Translations under genes and position numbers: made by a program
NCBI RefSeq assembly: GCF_001625195.1
Contig: NC_054391.1
Span: forward strand, 2,449,390-2,513,389
Length of the DNA stretch: 64,000 bases
DNA from: Drechmeria coniospora
Taxonomy: Eukaryota > Ascomycota > Sordariomycetes > Hypocreales > Ophiocordycipitaceae
Direction: 5' to 3'
In this document: positions 57,482 through 64,000 of the stretch, one piece after another
How the letters are laid out: every line of letters begins with the position of its first letter
How positions within the stretch are numbered: the first letter of the stretch is position 1
The notes under the pieces: generated by a model
Seen by the model: the letters and a program-made list of their open reading frames with translations, nothing else
Databases searched by the model: none
Told to the model about the DNA's origin: nothing

Positions 57482-58050
57482 GCGATTTCGATGGTGGAAT
57501 TATTATCGGTTCTACTGCGCGAGTTCGTGTTGCAACTGGGGAGGTGAGTAATTATGTAAGTACAAGTAAAGGTGGGGCGGTGGCTGGTCGATGTCAGATG
57601 GCCGTATTGTAGAATGCAGAACATGGTGCTGCCACAAGCGCGTACTTGTGGCTGTGATGGTATATATATTATGTCAGCATCGCATCGTTGGTGGTCGCAA
57701 AGTGATGTTACGGCGAACGACACCATTATATACTGTACTAATACACTTTCAACGAGCGGATAATGTCAACAAGTTGAAATAGCCATGCGTCAGTTAAAGC
57801 AAACTTTCAGAAGTTGAAGAATAAAAGTGTTTCTTTACAAGCCGGTAACAAGCAAGATGTAAACTGCAGGTATAAAATCTTGTGGCAGCACAATTCCTGC
57901 CACTCGTACGGAGCACATGCAGGTTGTCATTTGCATTTGTACTCCATACTCTGTATCGGTACTGATATTTACAGTACATCTTCTCCCCAGAGGTCCTCGG
58001 GGGCGCCTGCGGCAGGCTTCTGCTGACAACTCCTTCCAGCCCCTTCCTTC

Positions 58051-58094
58051 AATACGACAAGAATACGACAAGAATACGACAAGAATACGACAAG
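58051..58094 (+). repeat. 11-bp minisatellite, four perfect copies
   Basis: Unit AATACGACAAG is repeated four times without change. Eleven is not a multiple of three, so it is unlikely to lie in a coding exon. Confidence 0.9.
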
Positions 58095-58110
58095 AACACT
58101 GCAATGGCCT

Positions 58111-58335
58111 GATTTAACCGAACTTAATCAAGAGGAAGGCGATGGATTTTCACGCTCTGACCAATTACCAGACGAGTTCAGTGCCAACCCTTTTTTGGCT
58201 CTCATTAATGAAGCAAAGCTGCGGGCGCTCCTTCAAACCTTCGCTTTCATCGACGCCTCGCTGGAAGCCTTGCAACGGCGCCGCTTATGTCTTGATTTTC
58301 TTGTATCGCTAGAGAAAGGTGCAAGTCTTCACTAG
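58111..58335 (+). other. Possible orphan exon or gene fragment
   Basis: An open stretch of 74 codons ends at TAG 58333-58335. It has a convincing amphipathic-helix pattern (NPFLALINEAKLRALLQTF, then FIDASLEALQRRRLCLDFLV) but no in-frame ATG. An out-of-frame ATG at 58142 gives a less protein-like 56-codon frame. It may be an exon of an unrecognised spliced gene or a pseudogene remnant. No family recognised. Confidence 0.3.
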
Positions 58336-58752
58336 GTCATTATTACAGGAGTAGGCTAAATGTAGCCGCAGCGTCGTGGCCGTCCAGTTGTAGATGGGGA
58401 TGCCGAATGCTCCACGTGCACGGTACAGGCAAGGAAACTAGGAAGGAACTGCATGTAGGAAGGGTGCCTTCTCTACAGCATACTCTTTCCTTCGTCATCG
58501 CCAGCCTAGTATACTTGCATGAAGATTCATTCTATACAACCTTTACAGGGTCACTGCGTTCGGAAGACAACATTGCCACTCATGCCATGCTATTGCAAAT
58601 ACTCCTCTGCTATTTGACTATAAATGGGAAGGAAACACCGGCTAGAAATTTTCTCACGAATACCAAGATCCTTGGAGTATCTCTCAAGAGTCGTATAGGT
58701 TACGTCGAGTTGCTTTCGACTGGTGGTCGACCTACATCTCACCAGGTTCATT

Positions 58753-60728
58753 TTATCCTAGCTTGCCCTCTGCCTTGGCTTCTGTCGAATCCGTTATTTT
58801 GCAGTCCCTGATAGGTAGAACAAAGGGATGGTGTAGCCTACCTTTAACTTGTTCAAATACCTTGAGCATCTTTCGACGAGCACCGAGAGCATTGACCCCG
58901 CGGTCCTCCAGAGCCTGGTCATTCAGTTCAATAAGATCAGTCCACTTCATATCTTTCAGATTGTCCGTGTACTTGTGTAGCCTCAGGCTTCGAAGCCAGC
59001 TGGGAATGTCTTGGAGGAGGGTTGGATCTGTTGGATCCTCGGGTGGCTTAGAACTGCCCCTCCGACCTCGAGGTGACCGCCCACGTGCCAGGTCCGAATG
59101 GTCCGAGTGATATCCCTCGTGGCTTGGTATTCCCAATTGGCCCATGCTCACGGCCGGCATGCCACTGCTCAAATGTGCCGGGGAGCCGTCGTATGCACTG
59201 AGATACCCGTTGTGCTGGGGTGAAGTGAAGTGGGACATCATGCCCATGCCTGGCGGCATGGCGGTGCCTGGGGAGCTTGGACGGGATCTCTGGTTCCCAA
59301 GACCAACAGCCTGCTGTGCTTGCATCGCCAGAACTTGATCACGGCTGAGCACCTGGCCATGCTCGTTTATCATGACAACGTTGGTCCCAGGTAGATTCAT
59401 ACCCTGCATGGGAGGGGGGGTCTGATTATGACCGCTTCCTGGTGCGTCATTGGACCGGGCTCGGCGGTATTTGCGTACGTCATCCAGAGCAAAGCGGTTG
59501 TTGACCGTGGACAGCGCCGCAAGCTTCATTGCCGTGGCATTGGCGACCATATCAGCTTGGGTTCCGCTGGGGTTGCCTGTGCCGAATGTGGGGGCCATGG
59601 GTGTATTGACCATGGAAGCCCAGTTGCCACTGCCGCTGTTGTAGGGAGACAAAAGTGGCAGATCAGCCGGTTTCTTTTCAGATACCGTAAGAGAGGGATT
59701 CTGAAGGGTTGCGTTGCCACCTATCTGGGGTCGGGGGGACCTGAGCCCGCCAGCCGTGGGAGCCTGAACAAATTGACCCATCGGTGTCTGCGCAGCAGGC
59801 ACCATAGCATTGGCTGGTTCACCACTGGGCCCCCAGGGAGAAGCCGAGTTGGCCATCCCGCCCTCTTGACTGCTGGAAACAGCGAGGCCTGACATGGAGA
59901 CACGTGGGTCAACGGAAGTGCTGTTTCGGTTTGAAGTGGGAGGGTTGCCTGTCTGCTGGGTAAACTTGGCTTTTTCCGTAGCAATGGCTGCCGCAGCATC
60001 GGGGAACATGGCGTTGATGGTTGACGGGTCAAGCCCTGACTGCCGCTTCGTCGTCACCATAGCTGAGCTGCGGTTGAACGAGGTATGGGCCGATTCCACG
60101 CTTAGCTTGTTCATGGCGTCACTCAGTCGGCTGGACATTGGATCTGGTCACAGGTTAGAATGTTTTCTACATATAGCAGGCATGGCCTCGTACTGAAACG
60201 AACGGTTGGTTACGTACCTTTGTCAAAGTTAGCCGGAGACAGGACACCCGACATAGGATGGCTTTTGCCCATTTGCTGAAGGACCTGAATGAAAAATCGA
60301 ATCTGGACCTGGGTGGTTTGTTGCAACAGAGCATATAGTGCCGCGGTGCGTTCGGCCTCACTAAGGACACGAAACCACTGTTCAATAGCACTGAGCTCGT
60401 CTTTGAAATCCTGGTCCAAGGTAGCAGCAGCCATCTCTTCCAAAGTTGTCTCATACTGGTCAATGTCGGCGATCCACTGCTGGGCGAGTTTGTCCTGAGA
60501 ATCGTTGTCCATGCTAACCTGCCCGTGAACCTGCCGGGACTGACCGTAAAAATCCGACGACGGTCGAGTGCGGTTCGAAGGCGATGAGCCGGCGAGAGTA
60601 GCCATATCAGCGGACGCACGCAATGAGCTCCCAGTGCCGACGGCCCTCGAGGATGGCGGTCGCAAGGACGAGGCACCGTGCGACTCAGGCGTGCTGTTGC
60701 GGTTCCCGATGATGTGGCTTCCGGACAT
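58753..60728 (-). CDS. VTS1: SAM-domain RNA-binding protein Vts1
   Basis: Three exons on the minus strand: 60728-60218, 60143-58842, 58781-58753, giving 613 aa. An in-frame Met at 60809 would give 640 aa. Vts1/Smaug proteins bind CNGG hairpins in mRNA through a C-terminal SAM domain and recruit the Ccr4-Not deadenylase. The SAM domain is at about 545-604 ([20 protein letters not shown], then [20 protein letters not shown], then [13 protein letters not shown]). The N-terminal helical region ([20 protein letters not shown], about 105-170) is conserved in the family. The middle is Gly/Pro/Ser-rich. The last exon adds just EAKAEGKLG, and its intron of 60 nt keeps the family C-terminus. Confidence 0.94.
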
Positions 60729-62034
60729 TTTGAACGATGACAAGCTCGCAGGCTGATTTGTAATTCTCTGCGAACCAGTTCGATCTAACGATAGGTTGGG
60801 ATTGACCAAGGGGTTGATCGTGGGTGAGGTTGTAAGGAAGACCAGATTGACACGATTCGTCTAGACTCCTGCAGTGACCGGCTGACCTCAAAGGAGCTTC
60901 TGACGAGAACAAAGGTAGCAAGCTATCGCATATTCTGGGCGGGGAAACAAGGACTAAGTTTGGAGCAGCCGTTAGTGGATGTTCAACACCAGGCACAGGC
61001 GGTGTCAGGGTCGAGTGCTTGGATAATGATTGATTGACTGTCCTGACATGCATTTGCAAGCCAGGAGGTGGACGATTCGAAAGAAATGTGCTCACCAATC
61101 AGCTGCCTCAGTTCAATAAGTAAGGAAGGATAGCTGCGTCCAGGCAGGCAACAAGGGAGTTGATGAGTTCCGCTGCTGCAGATGAGGACCACGTCCCAAG
61201 TGTAGCAATGTCAAATCACACAATGTTAGGCACAGGTCAAGTTTCGCAGCGGCATTCACAAAATTAGGCGACGGCAGCAATTAGGAGCGGAGCGGTTCCT
61301 GTTATTACTGCCGCAAAAGATAAAAGTAACAAAACAAATATCCTCCAACTAGTACTTCATTACATAGTAATATGTGCTGAAAAAAAATCAACTCCAGTTC
61401 GTTTATACTGTATATATATGTTAATTTAATGTACTATTATGTATATTATTAACTCTTAATAAATATATATCAATTAAAGTCGGTATTAAATATGAAATAT
61501 GCACTAGGTATGTAATTGTAATGGTTTTGCTAGATAAAAAAGTCATTTCCTTATTACTTAAGAGCTAAAATTTGTACCTTATAAAGAAGGAGAGAGTAGT
61601 AAAAGAAAATCTAGTTATTATAGATTTACTATAGTAGTTACTCTAAGAATCTTAAAGTATTTATTAAAAGAATTTCTAGCTAATAGGAAATAACAGGATA
61701 AGGCCTTCTCTTGCTATTTGCAGAGAGGCATTTAGAAGATAATACAGACTAGGGATTCGAGAAGACTATTAGTAATAATAAACGTACTAATTAATAATTG
61801 AGTAGAAAGAATATGTAAGGCGCGCTACAGGCGTGTAGGCCTTATAAGCGAATGTGAGGTGCAGTACCCGCACTAAGTGCGGATACTAGCGGATCTTTTG
61901 ACAGTTTGGCCATTTGGTCGAACGGTTAACTGGTCTATTGTCCATATGGGCACACCTCCCCATATGTGTTACAGAATAAATTATAAATTTTAGGTTACAA
62001 TAGTTCTATATAAGAGAAGTAGTAGTGTAATATA
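60729..62034. other. Intergenic region right of VTS1
   Basis: Leader and promoter of VTS1 to about 61,300, then AT-rich sequence. A TGGTCGAACGGTTAAC segment near 61915 looks like a tRNA A box, but no B box follows. No gene was recognised. Confidence 0.45.
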
Positions 62035-62430
62035 TGTTACGATGCTGACTAGCAGGAAGGCAGTATGTGCAAAGACTGTAGAATTTTCGAACTAAGGAGG
62101 AAGAAAAGAGAAAGAAAACAGTAAGTGCGGAGAGGAAGGGCTATATATATAGGTGGTCTGCGAATTACGTAATGAAGAGTATAGGGTAGGCTAGGAAGAG
62201 AGTGTTATGGAGTTACTAGTACTACCAGTATCTAGTGGTCGGAAATAGTTGTTAAGAAACCTACGGAACACTAACTTAAGGTACGAGGCATTGGAGTACT
62301 TATACTCTAATGCCTGCTTAGTTATAGGATACGAGTTACGTGCGGTAGCGCGTGGCTCTATCCTAGGACATAGCTCTATTAGGCAAAGCCTAATATTATA
62401 ACAGAGAGTACGATATACGATATCGTTACA
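62035..62430 (-). repeat. Solo LTR of the 191-bp family, inverted, with target duplication ATATA
   Basis: Its reverse complement matches the LTRs at 62799 and 63126: a GATATCGTATATCG-type palindrome at its start, a TATA-like core and a TAGTCAGC end. Without the 201-bp element inserted in it (62203-62403) and one duplication copy, it is about 190 bp. ATATA lies on both sides (62030-62034 and 62431-62435). It is RIP-degraded. Confidence 0.8.
62203..62403. mobile_element. 201-bp element with target duplication GAGAG
   Basis: It begins TGTTATGGAGTTACTAG and ends TAATATTATAACA. It is inserted in the solo LTR around it, with GAGAG at 62198-62202 and 62404-62408. Near the right end is the palindrome TTAGGCAAAGCCTAA. 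The left part is shared with 38337-38430. It is too short to code and is probably a solo LTR or a MITE/TRIM-like element. Confidence 0.8.
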
Positions 62431-62549
62431 ATATATATATATATATGCACACCTCGATTAGTAAAATAGACTTTACTCAGATTAGTAGTCTAGCCACTTT
62501 AAATATTAGTAAGCAAACCAATCATCTATTAATACAAGTTAGGCTGTAC

Positions 62550-62798
62550 TGTTATGGTATCGGGCTTAGTGTTAAGGAGTTACTAGGCAACTGCTTTAGA
62601 GCTCTTAATGATTATTAAAAGACTTGAAGGAGGGAAAACTACTTGACAACTAGGGCTTTTAGTTGTATGCGTTCGTCCTAGTAGGTCCCTTGGTTCCTTC
62701 CGTTCTCCTATATCGGGCTAAGTGTTATGGTATCGGGCTTAGCCCGATATAGGAGAACGGAGGGAACCAACCTTGGACCCACTAGGACGAACGCATAC
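62550..62798 (+). repeat. Gypsy LTR (host) carrying an inverted LTR insertion
   Basis: The host LTR starts TGTTATGGTATCGGGCTTAG (62550-62569). The inserted, inverted LTR follows (62570-62737), and the host resumes at CTTAG (62738-62742), so CTTAG is the target duplication. The host is then cut at 62798 by the 191-bp LTR. The last 15 nt of the inserted copy are flipped relative to other copies. Confidence 0.75.
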
Positions 62799-62989
62799 TG
62801 TAACGATATCGTATATCGTATTCTCTTCCTAGCCTACCCTACACCTTCCATTACGTAACGCGCGGACCGTCTGGGTATATAGGCCGTTCCTCGCCGCCCT
62901 TGTTGTTTTCTGTCCCTTTTCTTCCTCCTCAGTTCGAAAATTCTATAGTCTTTGCGCATACTGCCTTCCTGCTAGTCAGCTTCGTGACA
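62799..62989 (+). repeat. 191-bp solo LTR, copy 2
   Basis: Begins TGTAACGATATCGTATATCG and ends GCTTCGTGACA. It holds a TATA-like GGGTATATAGG followed by a pyrimidine-rich tract, as a pol II LTR promoter would. Flanks CATAC and AATAC agree at four of five bases. Confidence 0.8.
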
Positions 62990-62995
62990 AATACC

Positions 62996-63362
62996 TGTTA
63001 CGGAGTCGCTAGGCGACTGCTCTAGGACTCTCAATGATGTTTATTAAAAGACTTAAAGGAGGGAAAACTACTTGACAACTAGGGCTTCTAGTTGTGTGCG
63101 TTCCTCCTAGTGGGTCCCTTGGTTCTGTGACGATATCGTATGTCGTATTCTCTTCCTAGCCTACCCTACACCCTCCATCACGTGACGCGCGGACCGTCTG
63201 GGTATATAGGCCGTTCCTCGCCGCCCTTGCTGTTTTCTGTCTCTTTTCTTCCTCCTTAGTTCGAAAATTCTACAGTCTTTGCGCATACTGCCTTCCTGCT
63301 AGTCAGCCTCGTGACAGGTTCCCTTCGTTCTCCTATATCGGGCTAAGCCCGATACCATAACA
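62996..63362 (-). repeat. Gypsy LTR, inverted, interrupted by a 191-bp LTR
   Basis: Begins TGTTACGGAGTCGCTAGGCG and ends GATACCATAACA on the plus strand, the reverse complement of the standard LTR. Without the insertion at 63126-63316 and its duplication it is exactly 171 bp. It is little mutated (CpG and CpA kept). Confidence 0.88.
63126..63316 (+). repeat. 191-bp solo LTR, copy 3, target duplication GGTTC
   Basis: Same length as copy 2, and very similar. GGTTC is duplicated at 63121-63125 and 63317-63321, inside the inverted Gypsy LTR. Confidence 0.9.
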
Positions 63363-64000
63363 CCAGTAGTTTAATACTACAGTATGTATATTTAGAAGAC
63401 AAGATATAAAACTAAATTAAAGAAGAACGTTAAGTAGCCTTGGTTTAGACATTCTTAAGATATTGTAGAGCTGCTTTTCTTCCATAATCTAGAGGTCTTA
63501 AATACACTTTTGCGGCTTCTCTACATATACACACTATGTTTTAAAGGAAATGCTAGGATTAGTAAAGCAGAGGTATTCTGCCTTGGCAGTTCAAGAGGGG
63601 GGATTTCTAAGAATTCTTTAGAGATATTACAGCTAATATAATAACTACACACATATATATAGTATGCAGAGTCGGGCTTTGTACGGAGTCATCTGGGGTC
63701 GTTGCTCATTTTGCTGCTGCCTTGATTGGGTTCAGCGTTCATGAGCGGTAATGCCTAACGCTAGCCAACACTAGTAATTGTTGAAGTAATGGGGAAACGA
63801 GCATGCACTAATACTTGTACGAACTACTTGTACTGTACAATGTACTGTAGGTGTAGGTATCCGAACTCCGTACAAGTAAACAATTGTTGTAGTGCAGCTC
63901 CGACTTGCTGTGGCAAGCAGGCAAATTAAGGGGCTTAAGCCAGCATTGAACGCACCTTGCATAGCACGAGTACAGTACTACTGAAAGGTGGTCTGGTTAT
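63363..64000. other. Intergenic sequence to the window end
   Basis: AT-rich to about 63,660, then normal composition with TACGGAGT/ACTCCGTAC motifs near 63680 and 63875. No gene recognised. Confidence 0.45.

Larger units (their letters stand above)
57482..58752. other. Intergenic region between TFC4 and VTS1
   Basis: Contains an 11-bp minisatellite (58051-58094) and a possible orphan coding segment right after it. The rest shows no recognised gene. Confidence 0.45.

Noticed and set aside
61905..61985. Possible tRNA gene (TGGTCGAACGGTTAAC resembles an A box)
   Set aside because: No B box or acceptor stem at the right distance; the cloverleaf cannot be closed.

Overview
The window looks like a chromosome segment of a filamentous ascomycete (Pezizomycotina; probably Sordariomycetes, perhaps Hypocreales). 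The reasons are short GT-AG introns (mostly 41-120 nt) with CTAAC/CTGAC branch sites, fungal versions of RAT1, SFI1, mei2, VTS1, TFC4 and IMP dehydrogenase, and repeats degraded by repeat-induced point mutation (RIP). The species cannot be named from the sequence alone.

Layout. (1) 1-4.6 kb: AT-rich, RIP-degraded Copia and Gypsy remnants, with a younger solo LTR. (2) 4.8-13.8 kb: PRPP synthetase family gene, SDR oxidoreductase, a small secreted protein and a DHA2-type MFS transporter, separated by gene-poor spacers rich in GTAC and TACTCCGTA. (3) 14.9-29.0 kb: one Ty3/Gypsy element (TSD TCTAG) split by a complete 6.65-kb Ty1/Copia element (TSD GTATA). The Gypsy carries an antisense frame between pol and its 3' LTR. 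The Copia LTRs carry an array matching the heat-shock-factor consensus. (4) 29.4-30.0 kb: a pair of hairpin-ended short repeats with tRNA-like sequence. (5) 30.6-60.8 kb: a block of conserved housekeeping genes: RAT1 (-), SFI1 (-), SUN/SLP1 (+), mei2-like (-), PLAC8 (+), IMPDH (-), zinc-ribbon protein (+), RPL29 (-), TFC4 (-), VTS1 (-). (6) 62.0-63.4 kb: a nest of solo LTRs, several with readable target-site duplications.

The housekeeping genes serve nucleotide synthesis (PRS, IMPDH), RNA turnover and control (RAT1, VTS1, mei2), transcription and translation (TFC4, RPL29), and spindle-pole or membrane functions (SFI1, SUN). They do not form one pathway. Exon-intron models were built by hand; reading phase was checked by exon-length arithmetic for every spliced gene. 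The features most worth follow-up are the LTR heat-shock-element array, the antisense Gypsy frame and the hairpin-ended short element families.
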